64,000 bases of DNA, taken from positions 1 through 64,000 of the forward strand of contig JAFXKX010000007.1 of assembly GCA_017531505.1 (NCBI GenBank). Reading direction: 5' to 3'. Below, piece by piece: positions 42,594-51,342 of this stretch; the first letter of the stretch is position 1, and every line of letters starts with the position of its first letter. Under the pieces are notes generated by a model. That model was not told the DNA's origin, made no database searches, and saw only the letters and a program-made list of their open reading frames with translations. Source of the stretch: Clostridia bacterium. GTDB lineage: Bacteria > Bacillota > Clostridia > Christensenellales > Christensenellaceae. Position numbers and translations under genes: made by a program.

Positions 42594-43382
42594 ATGAAAA
42601 TACGAGTTTTAGGTAGCGGCGGCAGTATCCCGACCCCTCGTCCGTTTTGCCAATGCCCCATTTGCACACAAGCACGCAAAGAGCAGGGGCGCTATGTTCG
42701 CAAAGGCCAAAGTATGTATCTGCCCGAGATCCACGCTTTGTTCGATATGCCTGAGAGCATCGTGCAGTTGCTGAACGAGCAATGTATCTGGGATGTTGAC
42801 CACATCTTCTTCTCGCATTTTCATCCCGATCACACTTTGGGCGCCCGTGCCATCGAACAACGCATGGCAGAGCGGTATCAGCCCCTCGAGCCTGTGGCCG
42901 TACATCTGCCTGAGAGCGGGCTTCAAATCGGTATCAATTACTATGCTTCCTTATTGGATTTCTATCACGACGAAGGATTCTGCACGCTGGATCAAGCCCC
43001 GGATATCTCCATCGGTCAGTACTGCATCTCCCGTATTCCCTTAAACAACGGTTTTGCAGACGGCTTCCTGATCACAGACGGTACCCATCGTGTATTCTAT
43101 TGCCCCTGCCATGTAGGAGACCTTTCCTTTACCTGCGATGTTTTGCATGGATGCGATCTGATGATATTGGGCAGCGGCGGTATCCGGCAATCCTGGGAAG
43201 GAGAAACCAGTTTTTATGATCATGTATTGCCGGTGATCAGACAATACGCCCCGAAGCAAACCGTGATCACCCATTTGGAAGAATTCGAACAATACTCTTA
43301 TGACGACTATTGTCAATTAGAGCAAACGCTGGCAGAATACCGCCTGCGATTTGCCTATGACGGTATGGAGATCATCCTGTAA
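42594..43382 (+). CDS. PhnP-like MBL-fold metallohydrolase
   Basis: 262 residues. N-terminal LGSGGSIPTPRPFCQCPIC with a CxxC-like zinc pair is the PhnP-type start; the metal motif is HFHPDHTLG near residue 80, with HVGD and THLEEF later. PhnP enzymes open cyclic phosphodiesters; this one may act on a cyclic nucleotide-like product, but no phn genes are nearby. Single gene with its own promoter and terminator. Confidence 0.85.
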   Translation: MKIRVLGSGGSIPTPRPFCQCPICTQARKEQGRYVRKGQSMYLPEIHALFDMPESIVQLLNEQCIWDVDHIFFSHFHPDHTLGARAIEQRMAERYQPLEPVAVHLPESGLQIGINYYASLLDFYHDEGFCTLDQAPDISIGQYCISRIPLNNGFADGFLITDGTHRVFYCPCHVGDLSFTCDVLHGCDLMILGSGGIRQSWEGETSFYDHVLPVIRQYAPKQTVITHLEEFEQYSYDDYCQLEQTLAEYRLRFAYDGMEIIL

Positions 43383-43395
43383 AAAAGCATAAGAG

Positions 43396-43425
43396 AAAAG
43401 CAGAGCATAAGCTCTGCTTTTTTTA
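43396..43425. terminator. Bidirectional terminator
   Basis: AAAAGCAGAGC (43396-43406), loop ATAA, GCTCTGCTTTT (43411-43421) between convergent genes. Confidence 0.85.
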
Positions 43426-45036
43426 TCTTGTACGCGGTCTCCGCTGTGTCTGTCTTCCCGTACGAGTTACCGATGTTTCCCGTTCTGTTCTTCTATGTAC
43501 GCCGCGTGTTGAAGGCGCACTACGCCTTGTATTCGGACGGACTTGTCCGCTTCTTCGTACCGGACGCTGCGCTACATGGCTATGTACTGTCTGTACTTCT
43601 TCGCGTCTGCGTAAACGAGGACTTCTCGACGATGCATTACGTATTGCGGAAGGCGCAATACCGCCCGACGGGCGATGCCGTCTGTGAGAATATCGATTGG
43701 CATATGTCCAGAACCAAACTACAGCCGCAATGATCAATACCGGCAAAAGCAACCATATCCACACATATTTGCGTATATTTTTCCGTTTCTCAGTATCCTG
43801 ATTGAGCAATCCCGAGGACTCTGCCTGTTCGCCGGATAATTTCGCATATTCTTCTGCGGTCATCATCGCTTCTTCCGCCACCAATTTGGTGCTGACCAAC
43901 AGTTGTCCCTCATAGAAAATATCTATCGAACCTACTTCCGCGCCTTCGCGAATGGGTGCACTGAGCCCTGTGCTGCTGGGTGTTACCTGATAAGTGATCG
44001 CCGCCGGATCTATGGATGCAGACAAAGTGATGATACTACTGCCCTCTTCTGTTACCGGGATACACTGCAATTTCAATGCTTCCCCGTTGACAATAGGGCC
44101 TCCTACCACATCCTGCTCGATATTCCCACCAAGCAGATCGGCAAAGGAATAATTCTTAAACTCAGAAAATCCATATTCAAACAACGCTATTGCTATCTTC
44201 CAACGGTCATTTTCTCCATTGGAATCATCACCAAATACCAATGCGATCAGATTCTGTCCGTTTTTCTGTGCACTGGCCACAAGACAGCCGTTTGCGTTAT
44301 AGGTCGAGCCTGTTTTCATACCGTTGGCATATTCGTAAAGATACACCGGGCCGGTATAGGGCTCCCCTGCACCGTTGAGGGTAGGGGTATTGATCAGCAG
44401 GTTTGTATTCTCCATCGGAAAACTAACCGCTTTATCTACTGTATACATGGTCTTCTTTTTGGTGAGCATGATCTCGCGCAGCAGTTCGTTCTGATACGCA
44501 TATCTCGCCAGTTTTGCCATATCCCGTACGGTAACGTAATGCCCTTCCGCATCCAGACCCGAAGCCGTGACAAAGTGACTGTTTGTCATGCCCAATTCCA
44601 CTGCCTTGGCATTCATCTTGGTCGCAAATGCCGATACTTTACCGGAAGTGGCTATTGCCAGCGTAACGGCCGCATCATTACCGGAGCATAACATCAATCC
44701 GTATAACAATGTTTCGGTAGATACCAGTTGTCCGGGAACCAATCCCATGCTGGATCCGCTGTTTTGCGCCTCCGGAGGAACGGTGATCACCTGATCCAGA
44801 TCCAGATTCTCCAGCGCCAATACCGCCGTCATCAGTTTGGTCGTGCTCGCAGGTGCCCGCTGAGCATCTGCATTCTTTTCATACAATACCGCACCGGTAT
44901 CCGCATCGATCAGCATAATGGAAGCCGCTGTCATAACGTCTTCATCCAGTTCTGCCGCAAATACGGAATATACCGTGGAAAATACGATCATAAATGCCAA
45001 CAAAAACAATATGATGCGTACTACCAGTTTACTCAT
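43423..45036 (-). CDS. D-alanyl-D-alanine carboxypeptidase (DacF/PBP5 type) with Arg-rich tail
   Basis: 537 residues. A signal peptide (residues ~1-28) precedes the penicillin-binding domain with Ser64-Thr-Thr-Lys67, Ser118-Gly-Asn120 and GMKTGST near residue 240. It trims the terminal D-Ala of peptidoglycan stems outside the cell. A PBP5-like beta domain follows, then a membrane helix at about 424-446. The last 91 residues hold 26 Arg and no Lys and, by topology, should lie in the cytoplasm, which is unusual for this family. On the minus strand a TGCTATAAT extended -10 promoter lies just upstream. Confidence 0.92.
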   Translation of the reverse strand: MSKLVVRIILFLLAFMIVFSTVYSVFAAELDEDVMTAASIMLIDADTGAVLYEKNADAQRAPASTTKLMTAVLALENLDLDQVITVPPEAQNSGSSMGLVPGQLVSTETLLYGLMLCSGNDAAVTLAIATSGKVSAFATKMNAKAVELGMTNSHFVTASGLDAEGHYVTVRDMAKLARYAYQNELLREIMLTKKKTMYTVDKAVSFPMENTNLLINTPTLNGAGEPYTGPVYLYEYANGMKTGSTYNANGCLVASAQKNGQNLIALVFGDDSNGENDRWKIAIALFEYGFSEFKNYSFADLLGGNIEQDVVGGPIVNGEALKLQCIPVTEEGSSIITLSASIDPAAITYQVTPSSTGLSAPIREGAEVGSIDIFYEGQLLVSTKLVAEEAMMTAEEYAKLSGEQAESSGLLNQDTEKRKNIRKYVWIWLLLPVLIIAAVVWFWTYANRYSHRRHRPSGGIAPSAIRNASSRSPRLRRREEVQTVHSHVAQRPVRRSGQVRPNTRRSAPSTRGVHRRTERETSVTRTGRQTQRRPRTR

Positions 45037-45194
45037 ACTTTATCTTATCTCCGTAAAAAAGGTCTTTTCAAAAATATCCGTCTAACATTATAGCATAGTT
45101 TTGTCAAAAAAGAACAGTACCTCTTACCTTTTTACAAAATTCTCATATTCTCTGACAAATAATTTCTGTTATACTGGATACACAAGGAGGCTTT

Positions 45195-45977
45195 ATGGAC
45201 TCACAATTTTCCAATACATTGCTATATCGGTTCTCTGCCCGCAGAACATGGCAGCAAAAACAGGCTTTTCTATCCTTTGCAGCACGGCAATTTCACACTT
45301 ATTATCCGGCTATGCCGCAAGATACCGAGTTGTTTTTCGGCGATCCCCAAACTGCAAAAGCCATTCTGGTCGCCCGGTATGATACGCCTGCGCGCAAATT
45401 TTTCCCGTATGTTCATTTTGCCAACCATCGGCTGCTCAACTATATACAATATATGTTGCCTCTCAGTTTCCTGCTTGCCGCATGCCTGTTGTTATACCGT
45501 ATGCTGCATTGGTCCTGGTTCCCGGCAGTATGTTTGTTTTTGCCGTTATGTCTTACCTGCTGCACCGCTTTTATCAACCCGGTCAATCACAATGCTTCTT
45601 CGGCGCTGATCGCTCTGCATGCATTAGGAAAATCTATGCCTGATGTTTGCATTGTATTGGCAGGCAGCCGCCGTGGGGTCCGTCGGTTACAGCGGCGCTA
45701 TCCCCATACTCCTGTCCTGCTGCTGGATCGTATCGGCTATGGCGATATCCCTATCCTTCAATATTCCTCGTCTGCTGCACAGTGTTTTGATATACCGGAT
45801 ACTGTTGCCGCAGTACGGATACACACCAAAGCCTGCGTCTTGAAGTTGAGTATGAGCGTCCGCCGCTCTTTGGGGTACAGTACCGGGCCGTCCGGCACTC
45901 CCGCAGACAACACAGTATCCGCTGCCGGTATCGAGCAAGCCATTACCCTTGTCCAAAGGCTGATTTCTTCCTTGTAA
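45195..45977 (+). CDS. Membrane protein with degenerate M28-peptidase-like core
   Basis: 260 residues. Two hydrophobic helices lie at about 88-106 and 112-128. The segments ILVARYDTPARK (near residue 56), NHNASSALIALHAL (near residue 136) and CIVLAGSRRGVRR (near residue 154) line up with the M28 pattern GHYDS, DNASG and FxxxxxEExG, but the metal-binding residues are mostly lost. It may be a pseudo-enzyme. The relation is by pattern only, so confidence in the family is moderate. AAGGAGG precedes the start. It shares a divergent intergenic region with the DacF-type gene. Confidence 0.6.
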   Translation: MDSQFSNTLLYRFSARRTWQQKQAFLSFAARQFHTYYPAMPQDTELFFGDPQTAKAILVARYDTPARKFFPYVHFANHRLLNYIQYMLPLSFLLAACLLLYRMLHWSWFPAVCLFLPLCLTCCTAFINPVNHNASSALIALHALGKSMPDVCIVLAGSRRGVRRLQRRYPHTPVLLLDRIGYGDIPILQYSSSAAQCFDIPDTVAAVRIHTKACVLKLSMSVRRSLGYSTGPSGTPADNTVSAAGIEQAITLVQRLISSL

Positions 45978-46010
45978 ACCATTGGTTCCGCAGATTCTAC
46001 CGTCGCTCGG

Positions 46011-46039
46011 TTGTATCTGTATGTACCTTTTGCTATACT
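46011..46039 (+). promoter_or_regulatory. Promoter of XRE regulator
   Basis: TTGTAT (46011-46016), 17-base spacer, TATACT (46034-46039), 27 bases before the start codon. Confidence 0.65.
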
Positions 46040-46065
46040 GATCACAACAACATCGGGAGGTACCT

Positions 46066-46461
46066 ATGGAAAAGAAGACGTTGGGAACGGTCATCAGCAC
46101 ACTGCGTAAAGAACGCAATATGACACAAAAGGAATTGGCCGCAAAATTGCATATTACCGATAAAGCCGTCTCTAAATGGGAACGGGATCTGGCCTGTCCG
46201 GATATCAATACGCTGCCGCTTCTGGCAGAACAGTTGGGTGTATCTGTCGATACACTGCTTTCCTCCGGCACCACCGATCGGGCTCCTGCCGAGGACATAC
46301 AGAAGATTGCAGCTGTTGCACTCAAGGCTGTTGCCATGGGAATGGGCATTGCCGTCACCACATTATCTGCGCTGGGTAAACTGCAAATACAAACCGGGAT
46401 CACTATGTTAGGGGTGGGCTTGGCAAGTCTTGGCCTTTATCTGTTCTCCAAACCCGAATAA
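46066..46461 (+). CDS. XRE-family regulator with hydrophobic C-terminus
   Basis: 131 residues. A helix-turn-helix of the XRE type (IRTLRKERNMTQKELAAKL-like segment and TDKAVSKWERDLACPDI) occupies residues 1-66. The C-terminal ~55 residues (AVALKAVAMGMGIAVTT..., GITMLGVGLASLGLYLF) form two hydrophobic helices, so it is probably anchored at the membrane. Targets are unknown. GGGAGG before the start. Confidence 0.88.
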   Translation: MEKKTLGTVISTLRKERNMTQKELAAKLHITDKAVSKWERDLACPDINTLPLLAEQLGVSVDTLLSSGTTDRAPAEDIQKIAAVALKAVAMGMGIAVTTLSALGKLQIQTGITMLGVGLASLGLYLFSKPE

Positions 46462-46484
46462 ACATAAACACTTCCTCAAAACAA

Positions 46485-46520
46485 AACCGCCGCGATGTCA
46501 AAACATCCGGCGGTTATTTT
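46485..46520. terminator. Bidirectional terminator
   Basis: CCGCCG and GATG pair with CATC and CGGCGG (46487-46513, one bulged C), followed by TTATTTT, between convergent genes. Confidence 0.75.
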
Positions 46521-46527
46521 ATATCTG

Positions 46528-46902
46528 TTATTCCTGCGGTCTTTCGGGGACAGGTGCCTCGTAATTGAGGTAATTCCCTTCCGTCTTCCAAAGACGCTCA
46601 ATATCATAAAACTCGCGTTCTTCACGATGGAATGCGTGGATCAAAATATCACCAAAGTCCACTACTACCCATCTGCCTTCACGATATCCTTCTATGCGCT
46701 TCTGGTAAATACCGTGCTGCGCCAGCGTCTTTTCCGCCTCGTCGGCCAACATACGTACCTGATTGGGCGAAGTACCGCTGCATATAATAAATGTTTCTGC
46801 AAGGATAGTCGCTTGGCTGACATCGATAAGCACGATGTCTCTGGCTTTCTTCTCATCCAATTTCTGTGCAACAGCCATTGCAGCTTCATCAAATGTTTTC
46901 AT
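46528..46902 (-). CDS. rsfS: Ribosome silencing factor
   Basis: Binds ribosomal protein uL14 and blocks subunit joining during starvation. 124 residues, family length. Seen: DIVLIDVSQATILAETFIICSG, the RMLADEAE helix, EGYREGRWVVVDFGDILIHAFH and ERLW near the end. ATG at 46902 is chosen because AGGAG is seven bases upstream. It overlaps the end of yqeK; nadD-yqeK-rsfS is the conserved order in Firmicutes. Confidence 0.95.
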   Translation of the reverse strand: MKTFDEAAMAVAQKLDEKKARDIVLIDVSQATILAETFIICSGTSPNQVRMLADEAEKTLAQHGIYQKRIEGYREGRWVVVDFGDILIHAFHREEREFYDIERLWKTEGNYLNYEAPVPERPQE

Positions 46903-47485
46903 TCTCGTTCTCCTTTTCTGCATTCAAAAGACTGTTATATGCCAAAATGGAATCCGGATGTACCTTGAGCCTCTGCTGCATGGTATACCCGACCGTCTGT
47001 TCCAGTGCTTTTAGCATACCTTCGTCCAGACTGGTGAATGCTGCTTTTCTTATTATATTAATTCCACTAAAATCCCGATTTTCCTCTATCATATCTGCAA
47101 GATAAATGATTTTTTCCAACGGGGACATACAAGGGGCCCCTACCGTATGACAGGCAATCGCCCGCAAGATCTCGGGATCCCGGATACCGAAGTCCTCTTT
47201 GACCAATTCTGCCGCCACCGGTCCGTGCAGCAATCCCGGGCATTCACGATACACCGGATCAACTTCTATCCCGTACTGTATCGCCAACGCCATCAATTGC
47301 TGTTTGGGCAGTTGTTTTGCATAATCGTGCAGCAATGCCGCGCAGGAAGCCTTATCCTTATCCACACCATAGTGTTCTGCCAACTGCAGCGCAGCCTTCT
47401 CTACACCCATACTGTGCACAAACCGATGTTCGCTTAGTCTGCTCCGAATACTTTGTATATATGCCGTTCGCATATCAGTCTGCAT
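46889..47485 (-). CDS. yqeK: HD-domain hydrolase YqeK (symmetrical Ap4A hydrolase)
   Basis: Hydrolyses diadenosine tetraphosphate to two ADP. 198 residues. Seen: the HD-domain motif ALLHDYAK near residue 52, LLHGPVAAELV near residue 87, IACHTVGAP and IIYLADMIEENRDF near residue 125. ATG at 47485 is chosen because AGGAG is seven bases upstream; it overlaps the nadD stop. The C-terminus is Asn/Glu-rich. Confidence 0.9.
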   Translation of the reverse strand: MQTDMRTAYIQSIRSRLSEHRFVHSMGVEKAALQLAEHYGVDKDKASCAALLHDYAKQLPKQQLMALAIQYGIEVDPVYRECPGLLHGPVAAELVKEDFGIRDPEILRAIACHTVGAPCMSPLEKIIYLADMIEENRDFSGINIIRKAAFTSLDEGMLKALEQTVGYTMQQRLKVHPDSILAYNSLLNAEKENENENI

Positions 47486-48074
47486 ACAATTTCTCCTCGT
47501 CAATATAGGCCCGTACTGCAGGCACCAGCATGCCTTCTGTGCTTTGCCCATGCGTCACAGCCTCGCGGATCTCGGTCGAAGAGATCTGAGGGCCACTGTG
47601 AGAGCACAAGCGTATTTCTTTGCCATATTGCTGCTTAAAATACATGATTTTTTGCTGCACGGCCTGCATATCATCACCGGGTCTGGGAACGCAGATAAAC
47701 TCCGTCAATTGCAATACTTGTTCGTGCTCTCTCCATGATTCCAATTGAAATAACGTATCTGTCCCGATAATATAGTACGGCTCATATTGAGGCTGTTCCC
47801 GTTTTAACTGCCGCAAGGTGTCTACCGTGTAGGTATACCCGTCTCTCTCCAATTCCATCGTACTGACTTTAATTCCGGTACCTGCCTGTGCAGTCAACCG
47901 ACACATGACCTCCCTCGCTTTACGGGAAGCCAATTTCCCTTTATGCGGAGGTGTTCCTAACGGGAGCAATAATACCGCATCCATCGAAAACTCTTCATAT
48001 ACTTTTTGCGCAATATACAAATGTCCCAAATGCGGCGGATTGAAGGATCCGCCAAGAATTCCGATTTTCATCAT
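47475..48074 (-). CDS. nadD: Nicotinate-nucleotide adenylyltransferase
   Basis: Makes deamido-NAD from nicotinate mononucleotide and ATP. 199 residues. Seen: GILGGSFNPPHLGH at the N-terminus (nucleotidyltransferase HxGH), LPLGTPPHKG near residue 38, YIIGTDTLFQLESW near residue 103 and SSTEIRE near residue 168. Start is one of two consecutive ATGs. Operon with yqeK and rsfS. Confidence 0.97.
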   Translation of the reverse strand: MMKIGILGGSFNPPHLGHLYIAQKVYEEFSMDAVLLLPLGTPPHKGKLASRKAREVMCRLTAQAGTGIKVSTMELERDGYTYTVDTLRQLKREQPQYEPYYIIGTDTLFQLESWREHEQVLQLTEFICVPRPGDDMQAVQQKIMYFKQQYGKEIRLCSHSGPQISSTEIREAVTHGQSTEGMLVPAVRAYIDEEKLYAD

Positions 48075-48151
48075 ATTTTGTCACTTCTCCTCTTCCCGGG
48101 TATGCAGAGTTTGTATCAGGAAATACTATCCATATCACAGGAGGTATTTTT

Positions 48152-49024
48152 ATGGGCTTTGATAAAAAAACCTTGCGTTGTTATCATCAGAAATTTTGCG
48201 GTGGAAAAAATCTGTTTGCCCGCATCTTTGACCGTGTGACCGGTACATTGGCTCTGTGCTGTATTTTGCTGTTACTGCTGCTGCGTTTTCGCTTTCCGCT
48301 ATCCTTGGCATTTATTTTATCTTTACTGCTTTGCGGCAGTTTTCTGCTGTTTTGCACGATACTGCATCGGTATCGCTTCACCCGATATCTTTCCGCACAG
48401 TACGAACGCATCCAAAAAGCATTATTATTGGAATCGCTGCTGATGCTGCCGGATCCGGAATACCATGCGCTTTGTGCCAAAATATTCGCGCAATATGCTC
48501 TGCACGATATCCCAAAGTCTGTTTATGGCGGATGGTATTTTCCAAAAAGCCAATGTTTCTGCTATGCGTTTCGTAATCATCCGAAAGTACCTGTCGGTAT
48601 CCATCAGATGTTCCGATTATACCGTACGCTCCAGACAGTACAAGCCAAGGAATGTATTCTGCTGGCAGCCGCACCTTATGTGGATGATGCTCAAACATTT
48701 TCCCGCCGCTTTGGCATTCGCGTAACATTATTGGATCAGCAAAAACTCATAACCGATGCTGCCGTACTGCTGCCTGTCATTTCTCACGAAGATATCATCC
48801 TTGCTGCCGCGCAGGAAATGGCGCAATACAGGCAAAAGCAGGATCTTCGACACAAGGCTGTTTCTCCCGGAAAATATCGGGCCTATTTGCTCTGTGCTTT
48901 TCTCCTGCTTTGCTGGTACTTCCTGTTTGGAAGGGGTATTCTGTATCTGATTTTTGCCGGCATCTGCGTGATACTGGCACTGTTGAGTCACCGAGCGCAG
49001 CGAAAAGCCGCTCTTAGAGAATGA
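48152..49024 (+). CDS. Uncharacterised membrane protein
   Basis: 290 residues, not recognised. Two hydrophobic helices near 30-75 and two more near 248-283 flank a soluble middle (about 80-245) with YGGWYFPKSQCFCYAF, CILLAAAPYVDDAQTFSRRFGI and DAAVLLPVISHEDII. The alternating strand/helix pattern with CILLAAA and GIRVTLLD recalls a restriction-endonuclease-like fold, but I cannot name residues that prove it. AGGAGG precedes the start. It is inverted relative to the neighbouring conserved genes and overlaps the yhbY end by 11 bases. Confidence 0.7.
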   Translation: MGFDKKTLRCYHQKFCGGKNLFARIFDRVTGTLALCCILLLLLLRFRFPLSLAFILSLLLCGSFLLFCTILHRYRFTRYLSAQYERIQKALLLESLLMLPDPEYHALCAKIFAQYALHDIPKSVYGGWYFPKSQCFCYAFRNHPKVPVGIHQMFRLYRTLQTVQAKECILLAAAPYVDDAQTFSRRFGIRVTLLDQQKLITDAAVLLPVISHEDIILAAAQEMAQYRQKQDLRHKAVSPGKYRAYLLCAFLLLCWYFLFGRGILYLIFAGICVILALLSHRAQRKAALRE

Positions 49025-49298
49025 TCGTAGGATTTTTCTCAGACTGACGGAAAATTACGAATTTCCGGCCGATCACCTGAATCGGTTCTGCGCCCAAGGC
49101 ATCGCACAATTCCTGAACCGCCTGGCGCAGATCCGCGTCGGCATTGCGTCCCATAGAACCCTTGACCAATTCACGTGCTTCCAATGCCGCATCCGCGTCT
49201 TTGATCAAAGCCTCTGTTACGCCTTCTTTACCGATATATATGATCGGCTGATAATCGTTTGCCATTGCTCTCAGCATAGCTCTTTGTTTACTTGTCAT
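49014..49298 (-). CDS. yhbY: YhbY family RNA-binding (CRM domain) protein
   Basis: 94 residues. Seen: LTSKQR-type start (MTSKQRAMLRAMAND), IYIGKEGVTEALI near residue 20, HELVKGS-like ARELVKGS near residue 41 and the C-terminal QVIGRKFVIFR. It associates with pre-50S subunits. It lies 20 bases after obgE, its usual partner. Confidence 0.94.
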   Translation of the reverse strand: MTSKQRAMLRAMANDYQPIIYIGKEGVTEALIKDADAALEARELVKGSMGRNADADLRQAVQELCDALGAEPIQVIGRKFVIFRQSEKNPTIIL

Positions 49299-49317
49299 AT
49301 CTTCACCTATATTTTTA

Positions 49318-50592
49318 TTAATCTACAAAGTCGAATGTCTCACCATTCATGCGGATCTCTTGTCCGTCTTTTACGCCGAAATCACGCAGTGCCTCGACAA
49401 TACCGTAGTCCTCCAGCAATTTTGCAAAGTGACGCATAGAATCGGGATCATTCGGATCAATGCGTTCAAAGATGCTGTCGATCAATGTACCGTTGACTTC
49501 TGCAATACCGTCCTCACCGCGGATGATCTCATAAGTAAACTCATTGCTGTAGTTCTCCCACTCTTCCAGAACGCCTTCTTCCTGTATGGGCTCGGGGATC
49601 GGGATATCCTGCAGTTTTTCTGCCACCAGTTCCATCAGTTCTTTGACGCCTTGGGTTGTCGCCGCAGAAATGGTATAAATTCGGATACCCTTGGGTTCCA
49701 GTTCCTCTCTCAGCAGTTCCAGACCCGCTTCCGCATCGGGGATATCCATCTTGGCCGCTACTACAATCTCCGGCTTTGCTGCCAGTTCTTCGCTGTAGGC
49801 CATCAATTCATTACGGATCGTATAATAATCTTCTACCGGATCTCTGCCTTCCATACCCGATGCATCGATCAGATGCACGATCAAGCGGGTGCGTTCAATA
49901 TGCCGCAGGAAGTAGTGACCCAGACCTGCACCCTCGCTGGCGCCTTCGATCAGACCGGGGATATCTGCCAATACAAAACTTCCGGCATTGGCACGCACTA
50001 CCCCCAAATTAGGGCTTAGTGTGGTAAAGTGATAATCGCCGATTTTGGGTTTTGCCGCAGACACTACAGAAAGCAGGGTGGATTTGCCTACACTGGGGTA
50101 ACCTACCAGACCTGCATCTGCGATGGATTTCAATTCCAAAATTACTTCACGGCCGGTGGTCTTTCGACCGGGCGTGGAAAATCTCGGTGCCTGACGCGTA
50201 GGGGTCGCAAAACAGGCATTGCCTCTGCCGCCTCTGCCGCCTTTCAGGATGGTTCTGGTCTGTGCTTTATTCAAATCGGCAACAACGCGATTGGTCTCGG
50301 CGTCGATAATGACCGTACCCTCGGGCACACGGATCACCGTATGCTGGCCGCTCTTACCGGTCATATTACGCGCCTGGCCCCGTTCGCCGTTCTCTGCATA
50401 GAACTTTCTTGTAAAACGGAAATCCGCCAATGTACGCATATCCGGTGTTGCCTCAAAAATAATGTCACCGCCATGACCGCCATTACCGCCATCCGGTCCG
50501 CCATTTTGTACAAATTTTTCACGGTGGAAGCTGACATGACCGCTGCCGCCGTTCCCTGCTTTGATAAATATTTTGACTCTGTCTGTAATCAT
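49318..50592 (-). CDS. obgE: GTPase Obg
   Basis: A GTPase of 50S assembly and stress control. 424 residues: glycine-rich Obg fold (FIKAGNGGSGHVSFHREKF... GGPDGGNGGHGGDI) in residues 1-158, G domain with GYPSVGKSTLL near residue 165 and DIPGLIEGASEG near residue 212, and a C-terminal OCT domain (~345-424). ATG at 50592 overlaps the nth stop (ATGA). Part of the conserved obgE-yhbY pair. Confidence 0.97.
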   Translation of the reverse strand: MITDRVKIFIKAGNGGSGHVSFHREKFVQNGGPDGGNGGHGGDIIFEATPDMRTLADFRFTRKFYAENGERGQARNMTGKSGQHTVIRVPEGTVIIDAETNRVVADLNKAQTRTILKGGRGGRGNACFATPTRQAPRFSTPGRKTTGREVILELKSIADAGLVGYPSVGKSTLLSVVSAAKPKIGDYHFTTLSPNLGVVRANAGSFVLADIPGLIEGASEGAGLGHYFLRHIERTRLIVHLIDASGMEGRDPVEDYYTIRNELMAYSEELAAKPEIVVAAKMDIPDAEAGLELLREELEPKGIRIYTISAATTQGVKELMELVAEKLQDIPIPEPIQEEGVLEEWENYSNEFTYEIIRGEDGIAEVNGTLIDSIFERIDPNDPDSMRHFAKLLEDYGIVEALRDFGVKDGQEIRMNGETFDFVD

Positions 50593-51227
50593 TTCTGTTC
50601 TTTCTGCTCCTGATAAAATGGGCAAATGTCTGCCAAAAAGCAATCTTTACATTTGGGAGATCGTGCGCTGCAGATCTGTCTGCCATGATGGATCAGCCAG
50701 TGATGTGCGCTACCCCACGATTCTTGGGGAATGATTGCACACAACTGCATTTCTGTACCTTCCGGATCTTTTGCATCCGATAATCCCAGCCGATGAGACA
50801 CTCTGAATACATGGGTATCTACCGCCAATCCCGGGATGCCGAATGCACAGGATAATACCACATTAGCCGTTTTTCTGCCCACACCCGGCAGTTGGACCAA
50901 GGCATCCATATCCGGCGGCACTTCTCCGCCATACTGTTCACACAGTATTTTTGCGGTTGCGATCAAATTTTTCGCCTTTACACTATAAAATCCGCAGCTA
51001 TGGATCTCATCACTTAATGTCTCGTATTCCGCCTTTTCCAATGCATGAGCATCGGGATAGTGCGCAAACAACGATTTTGTTACCTGATTGACACGTACAT
51101 CCGTGCATTGTGCAGAGAGTATGGTCGCAACCAGCAGCTGATAAGGATTTTCAAAATCCAAACCTGGCTTTGCGCCAAAATAATGCTGCTCCAATCGACG
51201 TAAAATTTCCTGATACTGCATACTCAT
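50589..51227 (-). CDS. nth: Endonuclease III
   Basis: A DNA glycosylase/AP-lyase that removes oxidised pyrimidines. 212 residues. Seen: helix-hairpin-helix LPGVGRKTANVVL with the catalytic Lys near residue 118, Asp in AVDTHVFRVSHRL near residue 137, and [4Fe-4S] cysteines in CSARSPKCKDCFLADICP near the end. Coupled to obgE by overlap. Confidence 0.97.
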   Translation of the reverse strand: MSMQYQEILRRLEQHYFGAKPGLDFENPYQLLVATILSAQCTDVRVNQVTKSLFAHYPDAHALEKAEYETLSDEIHSCGFYSVKAKNLIATAKILCEQYGGEVPPDMDALVQLPGVGRKTANVVLSCAFGIPGLAVDTHVFRVSHRLGLSDAKDPEGTEMQLCAIIPQESWGSAHHWLIHHGRQICSARSPKCKDCFLADICPFYQEQKEQK

Positions 51228-51300
51228 GCTCCATTTGCCTATACTTCTCTATACTATATCAAAAAAATGGCTATTCGTCTATATTTCCGGGGGATTCCGT

Positions 51301-51333
51301 AAAAAAACCGGCTGATTCCTCAGCCGGTTTTTA
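51301..51333 (-). terminator. Terminator of nfn operon
   Basis: AACCGGCTGA pairs with TCAGCCGGTT over a TTCC loop, with a T-run on the minus strand, just after the NfnB stop. Confidence 0.88.
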
Positions 51334-51342
51334 TTCGTTTGT

